DNA of 64,000 nucleotides from Plenodomus lindquistii. Lineage: Eukaryota; Ascomycota; Dothideomycetes; Pleosporales; Leptosphaeriaceae. A program made the translations under genes and the position numbers. This document shows positions 1 to 11,587 of this stretch, piece after piece. The stretch spans positions 1,736,001-1,800,000 of the forward strand of contig JANUWI010000001.1 of NCBI GenBank assembly GCA_025504975.1, given 5' to 3'. Within the stretch, counting starts at the first letter, position 1. The number at the start of each line of letters is the position of its first letter. The notes under the pieces are model-generated. The model saw only the letters and a program-made list of their open reading frames with translations, made no database searches and was not told where the DNA came from.

Positions 1-429
1 TTGGCGATTGTGGGGGACGACGCGCTGGGTTTGTGTGTTGGTGATGCGGGTACGTCACTGGACGAGACGCGTCGGAGCGCGTTGGACACGGTGTCAGGTG
101 AAGTGACACAAGGATAAGGTTAATAATGGGAGGATGCGGGGTAAGGACGCAGGGGTTGGGTTGCCAAGATTGTACGACATGGTCAGTTCAAAAAGTCACA
201 AGTGAGGGAAGTGAGGTCTTAGCCAAGACTGGATCCTGATAATCATATGGCTTACTGCATATAGTGATAGCAAGATGCTGGTATAAGAACTATGTATATG
301 CCGGGATTGAAGCAGGCAAACGTTATTCATTAGGGTTCAGGCACCAGTCCTGAGATTCTGGTCATTAAAGCTAGGGTATCCATGATAGTTGTAGGGCCGT
401 TCTTATCCAAATCCTAGGGCAGGGTTTCT
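1..429. other. Left-edge intergenic stretch
   Basis: No coding sequence is supported here. It lies downstream of the stop codon of the leftward survival-factor gene, so its right part probably includes that gene's 3' UTR. No repeat or RNA gene is visible. Confidence 0.5.
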
Positions 430-1747
430 CTAGGAAATGAAAGTCGCCTCAGTGAAAAGCACACCTTCTTCCTCCTTGACCTCATCGCCCACCTTGATCT
501 TCAGAGTGAGCTTGGGCGCATACTGGTAGATATATGGCTTGGTGCCCGCAGCACTCGCTACAATGGCCTTGACGAATCCCGGGACTTCAGCCATGACATC
601 GACACGATGGTAAATTTGGCCGAGTGCACCTTCAACATCGGCGGTGACTTCCTTGCCATCCTCTGTCTTGCCCTGCCAGTGATAGGCAGCTGAGATTGGC
701 TCTGGCCACTGCGTGTCGGGATCTTGCTTGGATGCCGTGTGCTTGATGTCGCCCTCGGTGTTGGCCATGATGAGCTTGTCATCGGTGGCGATACCTGCGA
801 CGCGGACGACTGTGGATGCGTAGGAGGCGGGGGTGGTGAACTCCATGAGGATGGCGGAGTACGAGGGGGACTGGAAGCAGGCAAAGTTCCATCGCGCAGC
901 TGAGTTTGTCAGTGGGGAGTTGCATAATCAAGAGCAAGTCAATTTACCAGCGTGGTGTGGCTTCATTCCCTGGAGAGCATGGCTCAACATGCCGCGACCC
1001 TTGACGTCGATCTCACCCTCCTTGGTGATGAGGGTACCCTCGACACTGCATCGAGGCCAGAAGTGGTGGTGCATCGAGCCCCATGGCGCCTTGGGGTCGG
1101 TGCCGTAGTTTGTTGTGCCATCGTTGCCACCTTGGTAGCCAGGTGCAGTCCTCGTGAACTTGACGTTGACCAGGCTGTTGTCGTTGACGGCGGCCTTGAT
1201 CGAGTAGGCATTGCCATCTTCGGAGAGCTCAATGGAGACGCCGTCGGCGAAGAAGGAATGCTGCTCCTCGTCGAATCCATAGTTTGAGACGGGGTCGCTA
1301 ACCCAGAGGAAGGGCTTCTCGTTGTTGGGGTAGAAGAGCTTGACGTTGAACTGGACGGTTACGCGCAGGCCACTGGCAAATGTAAGCGGGTGCCAGACGG
1401 GCAATTGGCGTGTGGCAGGGGTGGTACGCACGCGATGTTGTTGTAGATGACCTGGAAGAAGCCAATGTGGCCGGCCTCGGTGAAGAAGTAGAAGGTCTGG
1501 GTCTCGACGTTTGTGTAGTCGAGCGTCGCCCACTTGAGGTCCTTCTTGGTCAGTTCCGTGTAGGCAGGCTCGCCCGCCTTTTTGCCGACGGGCTGGATGG
1601 CGTCTGGGCCGTACTCGGGCTCCTGGGTGCCGGCGACGGCGGCCAACCTAGCGTGACGGTGAGCACAGCGACAAACATGCAGGGCGCGTCCGGGTCGCGG
1701 GTGCACGTGGGTGGCGGGACTCACGTTGATTTTGCCCAGCTGAACAT
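430..1747 (-). CDS. svf1: Survival factor Svf1 (oxidative-stress/sphingolipid factor)
   Basis: Four exons on the minus strand: 1725-1747, 1432-1647, 948-1372, 430-899 (377 aa, close to the usual fungal length). The start is a 23-nt exon encoding MFSWAKST, which joins LAAVAGTQEPEYG across a GTGAGT...CTAG intron. This rebuilds the family's typical N-terminal amphipathic helix. Later family-like segments are VETQTFYFFTE, TVQFNVKLFYPN and APWGSMHHHFWPRC, covering the two lipocalin-like halves of Svf1/DUF1881-type proteins. In yeast Svf1 supports survival under oxidative and cold stress and takes part in ceramide/sphingolipid traffic between ER and Golgi; the helix is its membrane anchor. A divergent kinase gene starts 1.1 kb away. 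Assignment rests on residue patterns recognised by eye; exon phases are all consistent. Confidence 0.88.
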
Positions 1748-2215
1748 TTTGGCTTTGCGGGCGGAACGGGGCACTACCAAAAAAAGTCTGCGTGAGCGGC
1801 GGCGGTCAAAAGGCCCTGATTGGGGGAGGGCAGAAAAACTCTTGACAGGCTCTGTTCAACAGGGTTCGAGTTTTTTGGCGGGCGTAGGCGAATGCAGCGG
1901 CGAGCAGGCAGAGTCACGACAGGCGGTCGGGAAAGGCGATGCAGGGGCCGGTGGGTGAGGCAAGTGTTCTTGTGGGGGCACCACCAGGCAACTGTCGAGG
2001 GCAAGGTAGAGGGTTGATGGGGTGTACTGGGTAGTGTAGGTAGTGTTGTTTGGACAGAGGGTTGAGCGGGCAGGGCGAAGCGGTGGCTCAGGCTAAGCAT
2101 GTGAGCAATAGCACGAGCGAGCATGCCGTCTGCAGCGACCCGGCAGAAGGCGGCAGTCTAGCACCGGATCGGCCAGGCACACACGATTACGGGTACGGGT
2201 ACATGCTATGCGGTG

Positions 2216-2245
2216 CTGTGCTGTGCTGTGCTGTGCTGTGCTGTG
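2216..2245 (+). repeat. (CTGTG)6 microsatellite
   Basis: Six perfect tandem copies of CTGTG, preceded by a partial unit, in the svf1/kinase intergenic region. It creates spurious open frames on both strands. Confidence 0.95.
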
Positions 2246-2842
2246 CAGCCATGGGCTAAAGACCTTTTCCGCTACAGTATCGCCCATATCGCCCATGTCC
2301 ACCCCACCGATAGAGCAATCATCGGTCGTTTGGATTGTCTCTTCCTTCCTGTCTACTCCACAGCCGTCCGTCGCGCCATTGCTTGCTGGGTGCATTCGAG
2401 CTCTTCTCTTATTCCGGCCATTCCGCACAGACGACTAGCGCGCGGAACGCACCTGGATGACGACTTTGGCTGGTAGCTTGCACTTTGTACCGTGACCGTG
2501 ACCGTCTAGCCCAACACCACCCCTCGACCTCGACGCTTCTCTTCTCCCGTCGGCGCTCCCAGCTCCCCGTGCCGCCGCCCTCTTGGTATTCCTATCCGCA
2601 GCCCCCGCAACCCGCCAGTCGAGGCTTACAGTGCAGCGCAGTGCAGCGCAGCGCAGCGGACATAACAAGGGAATCTGAGACGGACGTCCGGGTAGCCAAT
2701 TGCGTCGATCCCGCATCGCCCTACTAGAGTAGGTAGAGTAAGCCATCTCGACTAGACTGGAGCCTTTTGGCGCTTTCGTCATGGCTAAAGTCGCTGACAG
2801 ACTCTGGCAGTCCTCTCCTCCCCGCACACATACTACACGCAC

Positions 2843-2870
2843 ACCACCACCACCACCACCACCACCACCA
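2843..2870 (+). repeat. (ACC)n trinucleotide repeat in the kinase 5' leader
   Basis: About nine perfect ACC units ending roughly 15 nt before the kinase start codon, so it is probably transcribed as 5' UTR. Confidence 0.9.
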
Positions 2871-2884
2871 ACATCACCGCCGCC

Positions 2885-5243
2885 ATGGCCACACAGGATC
2901 AGCCCCCCTCGGTCCGCTTCAGCGACGTCACCCAGGAGATTGAGCCTGCAGAGGCTGTCCAGCCCCTCGCCGACCTCACAGGCACCGACCCAGACACTCA
3001 CGACGCCCCAATGAGCCCCGATGCCGAGGAAGAGCTTCGCAACCTGTCGTCGACGCTGCAAAAGAGTCGCTGCCAGGCCAAGCGAATGGAGCACTTTTCC
3101 TTCGAGCCCGTCTCGCTTCCGCCGTCCCGCGTAAGTCCGCTCACATACGCAGAGCCATTGGCATGTGACTAACCCGTCTGCCAGGCCGCTTCTCCATCGC
3201 CCGCTTCGCGCACGCCCTCTGGCAACTCTGCGCGTCACCCATCAATTGGCGCCGTTTCCTCACAGACTGCCCCCACCATGCACTCGCCCCCACTGACCCC
3301 GGCCGGCACATCCTCACGAGAAGAGAAGTCTGGCGTGCCAGAGCACAAGAAGCAAATGAGCGACCCCGCCATGATGACCCCCCAGGTCTCACCCCCTCAC
3401 GAGCCTCCCCCAACGTCCATGGATTCTTCCGTCAACAACAACGAGCAATTGTCGGTTCCTAGATCTCCACGCACCGCACCGCAATCGCCCCGTCCATCCT
3501 CAGAGGTCCTGAGCGCAGTCCAGCCTCATCCCAAGCACGGCCCCTCCTTCACCGTTGGCCCGGCTGGCGATTCCCTTCCGGCCTCCCGCGATGCTAGTCC
3601 CTCCGGATCAGGCGGAGAACGGACTCCCGGAACCTCGACCCCAAGTTCTCGTCCGTACACACCACAGGGCGAAAGAGACGACACCTACGCCCGCTCCAAG
3701 CGTGCCGCCCAGTCGCGGAATCTAGAATCGCTCGAAGCCCGCTTTGTCTATGGTGGTCGCGACGGTCGTTCCGCGGCAGGCTCTACATACTCCCTGCCTC
3801 GGTCCAGAGGTACCGACTCAGACAAGGAAGAGAGCAAAAGATCGAGCATATTTGGCAACCCCAAGAAGACGCAACGTCATAACACCGACGAAACAATCGG
3901 GGCTGAAAAGCATCACCATGGATCCATGTCTGAGCTCAAGCGATTCTTCAGGATTGGGCACAAAAAAGACAAGGACAAGGAAAAGCGCAAGGAATCCCCT
4001 GCGCCATCCCTGAAAGAAAAGAAGATCAAGTCCAGCAAATCCGGAACAATGACGCCTCCATTGACGAATGGCACTATGAGCGTTCCCTTTGCAGACGACC
4101 ACGGACTCCAAAGCAAATACGGTAAATTCGGAAAGGTCTTGGGTTCTGGCGCTGGTGGTTCAGTTCGTCTTATGAAGCGTAGTAGCGACGGCGTGACATT
4201 CGCCGTGAAACAATTCCGACCCAAGCACTCGTACGAGTCGGAACGAGACTACAACAAAAAAGTCACAGCCGAATTCTGCATTGGTTCGACACTGCACCAT
4301 GGAAACATCATCGAGACTATGGATCTCGTCAACGAGAAGGGGAGCTATTATGTCGTCATGGAGTACGCGCCGTTCGATCTTTTCGCAATAGTCATGACTG
4401 GAAAGATGAGCCGGGAAGAGGTCGCGTGTAGCACGCTGCAGATCCTGAACGGTGTAACATATTTGCATAGCATGGGTCTCGCACATCGAGATTTGAAGCT
4501 GGACAATGTCGTTGTCAACGAGCATGGGATCATGAAAATCATCGATTTCGGTAGTGCCGCGGTGTTCCAATACCCATTTGAGAATGAGATTGTTCTGGCG
4601 AGTGGTAAGTGCAGGAAAGGTCCCATATAGCGAGTCCAAGCTTACACGTCTAGGTATTGTCGGCTCGGATCCTTACCTAGCCCCCGAGGTGTATGATGTC
4701 TCCAAGTACGACCCTCAGCCTACGGATATCTGGTCGCTCGCCATCATATTCTGCTGTATGACATTGCGCAGATTTCCATGGAAAGCACCACGTGTATCCG
4801 ACAACTCGTACAAGCTCTTCGTATCTCCGCCCAACGATGGACCCAGGTCGATTACGGGCCCTTCAAAGTCAGCATCAGATCTCGCCAACACAGCAGATGA
4901 GCCTGTATCTCGACACCCAAGTTCAGATCAGACTGCTCACCAGGAGCAGAAACCTGCCGCACCCGCCGCCAGCAGTCAACAACCACCTCAGGTGATCAAG
5001 GGACCATGGCGACTTCTCCGTCTCCTACCCAGGGAGAGCAGACACATTATCGGCCGCATGCTGGAAATTGACCCAAAGAAGCGTGCCACTCTCGATGAAA
5101 TCATCGAGGACAAGTGGGTCACTGGCAGTCAAGTGTGTACGCAAGAAGAGGGCGGTAGAGTCCTCCGCTCCGACAACCACGAGCACACTCTCGAGCCAGG
5201 CGCAGGCGTTGGATCTGCCCCTCCAACACAACAGAAGAAATGA
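2885..5243 (+). CDS. Hal4/Sat4-type serine/threonine protein kinase
   Basis: Three exons, 2885-3130, 3185-4604 and 4654-5243 (751 aa). The first ~385 residues are Ser/Pro-rich and probably disordered. The kinase domain follows: glycine loop GSGAGG near residue 402, lysine of FAVKQF near 424, HRDLKLDN at 516-523, DFG at 536-538 and APEV in exon 3. The second intron interrupts the activation segment. Around these, MEYAPFDLFAIVMTGKM and FGSAAVFQYPFE match the fungal HAL/NPR1 kinase group (S. cerevisiae Sat4/Hal5, S. pombe Hal4/Oca2), which controls potassium and nutrient transporters at the plasma membrane. A low-complexity insert (DLANTADEPVSRHP...) splits the C-lobe. The paralogue within the HAL group cannot be settled by eye. 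Confidence 0.88.
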
Positions 5244-6302
5244 ACACAACCATGTTTCCCCCCTCCCCCCCTTTTGCGGCTTTTTCTTAGCCACTGTGCA
5301 AGAAAGATTGATCTTCACTCTGTTTCCTGTTACATTTTATACTTTTCTATTCTTTCGGGCCTCAACAAGCAAGCAGGCAGGCAGGCGTTTGGGGGTTTTT
5401 CCATCCACGGCTTTGCATTGAAATTCACGACCAACATCACATTACATCAAAACTGATGATAGACTCCTTTTTTACCCGGCGGCTTTGTCCTCTTTTTTTT
5501 CCTCGTTTCCTCGTTCCCGTTCTTCATACCTGTGCACACACACACACACCTTTTTGTGCACGCTTTTCTTTTCTTGTAATGTTAAAGTTTTGAAACGCCG
5601 TCTTTATGTGTGAGCGAATGAAATTAGATATATAGTATCGTATGGGCTGTAGCTAGACGTAGTGTCGATGTGGTGTGGTGTATATAAGTCATGTTTATAC
5701 AGGTAGTTGGTTAGGTAGAGTTGGTATGGGTTATGTGTGTTTTGTGTCTATATGGTAAGTAGATGTAGATGTAAATGTATGTAGATGTAGACGTGGGAAT
5801 TGGGAGAATTCGAGAAAAGTAATCATTTTTTTTAAGAGTGAAAATCTGGAGATTATAGCATCGAGGTTTGATAGTATGAGATATGCATGTGCATGTTTAT
5901 CTACAGGATACTTGAGTCCATGCCTTCTCATGGCTCTTTTTCCACTTCACTCGCGTCACGAAAATAATGAGGCCGTTACTAGCTGATAGAGTAGAGTGAG
6001 ATGAGAGACCCATGGCGATGCGATGCAGATGCGATGCAGATGCGATACGATGCGGCTCACGATCTGCCCTCCCCTTCCCCTTCTCCATCGCTCCCGAACT
6101 TTTCCTTTCCACCTTCCTTCCATCGACAAGGTAGTCTCTAGTGTATCATATGCTGACCGTACACAAGTACATGTACACCTCGGCAATGCAAAAGCGGGCG
6201 GGTACGGTAGGGATCAGCGGAGCCGCGGTCTCACGTGGTCTCACGTTTTCGCGCCTCAGGAGTCGGGTTTCCAGTGTCCACCTAGAGTCTGTCTGTCTGG
6301 CT

Positions 6303-6332
6303 GGGCTGGGCTGGGCTGGGGCTGGGGCTGGG
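6303..6332 (+). repeat. GGG(G)CT tandem array, G-quadruplex motif
   Basis: Six runs of three or four G on the plus strand, each separated by the dinucleotide CT. This far exceeds the minimal intramolecular G-quadruplex pattern of four G3 runs with loops of 1-7 nt. Confidence 0.85.
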
Positions 6333-6512
6333 CGTGAAACTTGAAACGGGCATCTGACAGCTTGCGAAACGCGTTGGCTTGTGCGTGTGGGGGAAAATGT
6401 TATGTTGTTATACCCACGGACTTTTTTGTGTGTGGAGAGGGTGTTTTGAATGGCGTGTTTGAGTGTGTACCCGTGTTCTGCGGGTGTTTACAGTAGTTTG
6501 AGGTGTAGGGTG

Positions 6513-6534
6513 GAGAGAGAGAGAGAGAGAGAGA
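6513..6534 (+). repeat. (GA)n dinucleotide repeat
   Basis: A perfect GA run of about eleven units in the same gene-poor stretch. Confidence 0.9.
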
Positions 6535-8008
6535 GGTCTTGGGTTGGTTTGGGCAGGGTTGAGGTGTTGGATTGGGAGGATACCTGTATGCGTGGGACAT
6601 TCATGTACATCTTACTCTTGGATATCTAGATGATATTTCCAGTGCACGTGGATGTTTGCAAGATATGTTGTATTTATTCACTTTTGAACAAGCCCATCTA
6701 AATTGCACAGCCAAGCCAGAATCGCGACTTCTATCCAGCCCAGCCTATAGTAATTTGTATAACGACTTATAAACGCAAGTGCCCCAGTCGTCGTCAACAC
6801 CGCGTAGACTATGTAATCTACCTCGGAACGCGGGGGGTCCTCATCACCCTCATCACCGCTCCACAATAAAAATCCGCGCAAGATCGAGACAGAGCATCGC
6901 ACTCGCGGCTTTTCCCACGGCAGTATTCCACACACACACACCCCATCTTCGCACCGTGACTGGTTCGATATGCGCGTCTTTCGGTGAGAATAATATGGCT
7001 ACATACTAGTCTAATGCATATATCTCGCCGCTTTGCTTGGGGATTACTTTTCACTCTATGTAGTAGTATGAGTAGGAGGTGGGCTGTTGATGTGATAGGC
7101 GAGAGGTGGTGGAGAAGCGGTGGATTGGATGGGCACGAGGGTGTGTGGGAATCGGATTGCATCATTGTTGCATTGGAGGAGGGCCTTGGACTTGTGTCAC
7201 GAGAGCAGCGGTTGTGTGTGGGATGGTCGGGCACGGGTGTGGGTTTGCTGGTGCTTATCGGCGTCGAGGGTAGTGTGAGGACTACATAGATGCGCTTGAA
7301 GCGCGATGGTGCGTAGTCTCTAGACGCTTGCCTCTAACTAAACCCCATCGCTGGAAACTAGGTGTAGCAATCGCGGTGCTGAGATATTGGGATTCGTGTT
7401 TGCAGTGCGGACGAACTCGGTATGTCACGATGTTCAGACGACGCGCAACGCTTCTTGCACAATGTGGGGGGTGATGGCGTCAGTGTTGTCAGCTTCTGGA
7501 CGTGCATGCTGTATGCGGGTCAGGCAGGGTTAGGCGTGAGACGCACATCCTTGCCTGTAGTTTGTTTCATCGTCGCGCGCCCTGCTTATTTCAGACGCAG
7601 AGGGTGGTTTGAGATTGAATGCTTGGGTGGGAGGGGCCCAGATGGGCCATGGAGGGGTTGTTGCAGCGGACGGGGGGAGGGCTCGCTTGCGCTTACCCTG
7701 TCAACCGCTTTTCTTTGACGCTGCATGCGCCTCGACGTCGACGGGAGGGTTAGAGTCGGCGACGGGTGTCTTGATGGAAGATGACGGGTTGTGGATGGCA
7801 GGACTAGAGCGTGCTGGTCTCATCGTGGCTGGGGAAGCGTGCGGCATCGAGACGTAAGGCGTCCTGCTCTAGAATCCTGCATTGCAGCGGCACAGCAGCA
7901 AGTCCAAAGATCTGCTGTCTGCATTGCATACGCAGAATCATCCTCTTGTGTACTCCCCGAGTAGACGAAGAATCAGTCCAGCAAACATCAACCAACTCCC
8001 ATCCCTGC

Positions 8009-8048
8009 ATCCACTCATCCACTCATCCACTCATCCACTCATCCACTC
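8009..8048 (+). repeat. (ATCCACTC)5 tandem repeat
   Basis: Five perfect, contiguous copies of an 8-bp unit. There are no spacers, so this is a minisatellite rather than an interspersed array. Confidence 0.93.
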
Positions 8049-9090
8049 TCCGCGAGCAGCTGGCAAATGGAGCGCGAGGGGTCTAGCCATGCGTGTTGGT
8101 TGAACAACGGCTGAGCTTGGTCCTTATCTTCAGCTGTGCTCTCGGCCCAATAAGCATTCTGCATTATGCTTCCACACTCAATGGCGTGGATAAGGGGCCA
8201 TGTGAAGATCCAACGCCATGTCTTCGCTTTGCTGCCCCGGGAAACAGCACGTAACTAGTGCATCGACTACTAGGGGGGCCAGTCCCGTCCATTGAACCCA
8301 CTTTTCTAGTTGGAAAAGTAAGAGCAAACAGAAGGACAGAGCGTCTGGCGAGGGCTTGCTTGTGTCTTGGCCGGTGAGCCAATACTTAGACGCACGTTTT
8401 CCCACTACCGTCTCGCAATTTTTGTGACTTTGTTGTCATAAGGGATTTGACCCTACTATTCAACACACACTTTACCTTTTATTAATGAATCCTCTGTTCC
8501 TTTCTTGGCTGGTCCGGAATTCCAACTAGGCGATATATGTAATCGATACTGAGTGGGCTGGTTTTTTTTTACGTACAAATCGAGTACTTAACAAGATGCG
8601 TCGCCAACTTCCTCCAAGTCACCTCAAGGTTCCCTCCGGCCCACAAGCATTTCCACGACAGCAATACCTGGGAGAACCGACGGTTGTGGTAAATCACTAC
8701 GCAGGACTCGAAAAGGCAATTCCAGTTATCCCATCGTTACCTGGATTTCGCACAAGTGCTGGTATGTTTTGGCCGATTTTCTTGCTTGTTGATGGTGTTG
8801 GTCGCGTGCCGCGGTTACGGTCCATGATGTCAAGCCTCACCACAACGAACAGCCGCAAACATCATCAACATCGCAGTATATGAATTGATAGCTAACAATT
8901 CGTCCCAGCATTCTTAACATCATTGAGCGCAAATTTAAGGATAGACCCCGACCTACCGTCACCATTGGGCACCCCAACCTCGTTCCGTGTAAACAGTTAC
9001 TCGCTACACCCTCTCCCACCAACACCCCTATCGTTCTCAACGCTGCCCGCACCACAAAACCCGTACCCATCACCCGCCGAATCGATCGTC

Positions 9091-9887
9091 ATGTCATCCA
9101 CCGAAGTAAGCACGCCGATCAAACCATCGACCGAAGATGTCCCGCAACTCTCAACATATACTGCCGAGACAGAAGACGACCGCATTGACGGCTTGAGACT
9201 CGTCGCCGACTCGGTTGCACAGCAGCGTCAGGTCGCGAGCAAGGCTCTGATGTTCCATCCCATTTCGCTTGCCGTGTATGCTGTGGTAGCGGCTGTCGCG
9301 ACGCAATTGATGCTACGCTGGTACCATGATATGCTCATGGTTGGAACGACCATTGGGGGCATTACCATGACGTTTTTGATCTTTGTTCGCTGGATGACGG
9401 GCCCGTATATTGGGCTCGCTGAGGACATTGATCTCGGCTGGCTGGGCGACGACAGGATGATTGTGGCCAAGTGGGGTGAAGATGTCATCGGCGCGTTGGT
9501 GCTAGGATGGGCAGACAACGATGCCGCGAAGAAGCGTGGCAGGAGGAGGAGGGGCAAGGCTGTTGTTCGCGCGTGGACTGTCAGGCTGAAGTACCGCGGC
9601 AAAGGCGTCGGAGAAGGCCTGTTGGAAGAAGCTGTCAAGATTGCGGGCGAAAAGGGTGCCGATGGAATTCTCTTTGATGGTGATCATGCTAGTATGTTAC
9701 ATTTTTCCTCATTTGCTCAAATCGCTTCTAACTCCCCAAACCAGATTCCACACGCATCCTCCCTGCCATCTTCAACGGTTACCTCGACAAGCAAGAGGCT
9801 CGCGCTGAGAAAGCACTCCGCAAAGTCGCCGACGAGAAGGGCAATTTCCGCCAACGCCAGGGTTCGCCGACATGGGGCAGCAGATAG
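9091..9887 (+). CDS. Membrane-anchored GNAT-family N-acetyltransferase
   Basis: Two exons, 9091-9691 and 9745-9887 (247 aa). Residues ~45-105 contain two hydrophobic segments (SLAVYAVVAAVATQLML and TTIGGITMTFLIFV), suggesting a membrane hairpin. The GNAT fold follows, with a basic KKRGRRRRGK patch and the acetyl-CoA signature YRGKGVGEGLLEEA. The C-terminus DKQEARAEKALRKVADEKG is helical and charged, and the intron is a canonical GTATGT...CCAG. The substrate is unknown; membrane-linked GNATs of NAT8 type are a loose analogy only. An alternative upstream start at 8596 stays in frame through a GTATGT...CCAG intron (8762-8908) and would add 116 Pro-rich residues. I chose 9091 because the extra part looks unconserved. 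Confidence 0.72.
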
Positions 9888-10736
9888 ATATACACTGTTT
9901 TCTTGATAGAGGGAGAATCGTCGGCGTTTGGTTGTCGTCACAGCAATTGTTTCTTTTTGCAAGATACCCTATTCCCTCGTTGAGATACCCCAAACGATCG
10001 TTATCGTTCATTGTACTTTCAGCGTTATAGTTGTCGCAAGAAAATACCAGATCTAATTTACCCTTACAATCATATCACACCGCGTTGTCTGTGAACGTGC
10101 CGAACACCACAGGGGTTTGGAAACATTGCATATACCCGGTGACCTGGCGACCAGTCCATCCACTATCGCCGCGCTTATATCGGAGTTACATAGATTAATT
10201 TGAATATGCTTCTCCCACCATCTGCCCGGCTGTTCAACACACGCTCAACAACACCTTTGCATTCGCTACCTAGCCATCTTATCGCGTCATATTCTCTATA
10301 ACCCCGAACATCCCAGTAGACGACTGATAACAGTGCATAAAAGTTTCGATATCACCATCTTGGCGGTGTCTTCCGACTCGTCCCATGCCCCGCGATGCTG
10401 TGCCCCTCCATGACTGAACCGTCCACCCCACGCTCTGCGTCAGGCATGCATGCCAAGCGTGCATGGGGGATCTACAAATCAACCTTATCCATCCAACATC
10501 AAAACCGAAGACTGGAGATAAAGTGGTGTCGCGTAAGCCCCGGGAGTTCCCGAGTCCTCGTCCCGTCCAAATCGATCCCTTGCACATGTGTAGCGATTCA
10601 GTTTTTCGGAGATATTCAAATCCTATGTCCTGGCGCCAAGTATGTAACCGCTTGTGCGAGGCCGCACAGCCGTTTCAGAAATCTGACGTTGCGACGTTGT
10701 TTTTGAAGATCGTCGTTGTTCAGCGCGCGCGTAATG
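9888..10736. other. Intergenic region
   Basis: About 850 bp between the acetyltransferase stop and the mzt1 stop, that is, between convergent 3' ends. No gene or repeat is recognised. Confidence 0.5.
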
Positions 10737-11187
10737 TCACTCTGCGTCGCCGTCCTCCGATGACACGGGATATTCCTCGCGTAGCTGGAGAATGACTTTC
10801 TGTGCCACAATTAGTGTGCGCGAAAATAGATGGAAAATGCCAACGTTTCCCTCCAGGGTCGATGTTGGCCATATCAGTGAACGCTGTGAACCGCGCGCGA
10901 GGTGCTACAGATGCAACTGTGCCTCAATAAATAGATGGAGGCTGGACGGGGACACGGAGCTCAACGTACCGCTAATGCCTCCGGGTTTGCGCCGTTCTCA
11001 ATGAGCGAGACGCAGTAAGACAACTGTTGGCGATCGAGATGCGTGTTCTGTGTTATTGTTAGCGATACGCTCGTTGTTGCGGCGTTGTGTACTGATATAC
11101 TAATAGTGTTGCGATTTCGTGGAGGATGTCGATGACTTCGCGTGCTGCCTTGCGGCGGGCGTCTGCTGAGGTCTGTTCGGCTGGCAT
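10737..11187 (-). CDS. mzt1: Mitotic-spindle organizing protein 1 (MOZART1)
   Basis: Three tiny exons on the minus strand: 11101-11187, 10970-11047, 10737-10799 (75 aa, the normal size for this family). Introns start GTATAT and GTACGT, end CAG, and all joins are phase 0. Diagnostic segments are REVIDILHEIATLL, LDRQQLSYCVSLIENG and NPEALAKVILQLREE, which match the single MOZART1 helical domain. Mzt1 binds the N-terminal regions of gamma-tubulin complex proteins and is needed to recruit and activate gamma-tubulin complexes at spindle pole bodies. No exon exceeds 29 codons, so a simple ORF scan misses it. The 149-aa gene is divergent, 400 bp away. Confidence 0.92.
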
Positions 11188-11587
11188 ATCGACGAGGCAG
11201 AGTTCTATACCGCGAGTTTGTTGCTGGGCAAGGTCACGTTGGTGAATGTTTGTTGTCTTTTGAGTTTCGATGTTTGGTTGATCGCGATAGGACGCGGCGC
11301 GCTTTCCGCACGTGAGGTGGGGTCACTAGCGTCATACTCCAAGGGGCACGATGCTCAATTGGGTTTACTATCATCAATTCACTCTTTGAATCTCTCATGA
11401 CATCACGATAAATCATGCCGTTGATTGTAGTGATGATGAGATCATTGTTGATGGAGGCTTTGGTGGAGGGCTTTTGTATTTTGGAATTCTCCAATACATT
11501 CAATCAATCATCTGCTGAGTAGCCAAAAGCACCTTGGACAACCACATACTTCACGTACTATTCCGTTTGCAATCAAAATTGCTCAAA
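11188..11587. other. Divergent promoter mzt1 / 149-aa gene
   Basis: 400 bp separating two divergent starts. Both promoters should lie here; no TATA box is obvious and no other feature is recognised. Confidence 0.5.

Larger units (their letters stand above)
1748..2884. other. Divergent promoter region svf1 / Hal-type kinase
   Basis: A 1.1-kb gap between two divergent genes, so it should hold both promoters and 5' UTRs. It contains a pentanucleotide repeat (about 2216-2245), a short GCAGC/GCAGT-type repeat around 2633-2660 and an ACC trinucleotide run just before the kinase start. Several small open frames on both strands look like chance frames. Confidence 0.6.
5244..8595. other. Long gene-poor region with simple repeats
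   Basis: 3.35 kb with no recognisable protein. Its left part has pyrimidine-rich and CA-rich tracts that look like the kinase 3' UTR. It then holds GATGC-type repeats (~6013-6055), a GGGCT G-rich array, a GA run and an 8-mer tandem repeat. Open frames up to ~100 codons exist on both strands but none has family-like content or a convincing splice pattern. A non-coding transcript or fast-evolving small gene cannot be excluded. Confidence 0.5.

Noticed and set aside
2435..3238. 267-codon minus-strand frame across the kinase start
   Set aside because: It spans a poly-glycine run made by the ACC repeat and overlaps kinase exon 1; no recognisable content.
8009..8048. Direct-repeat array considered as CRISPR-like
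   Set aside because: Repeats are 8 bp and contiguous with no spacers, in a eukaryotic genome; it is a minisatellite.
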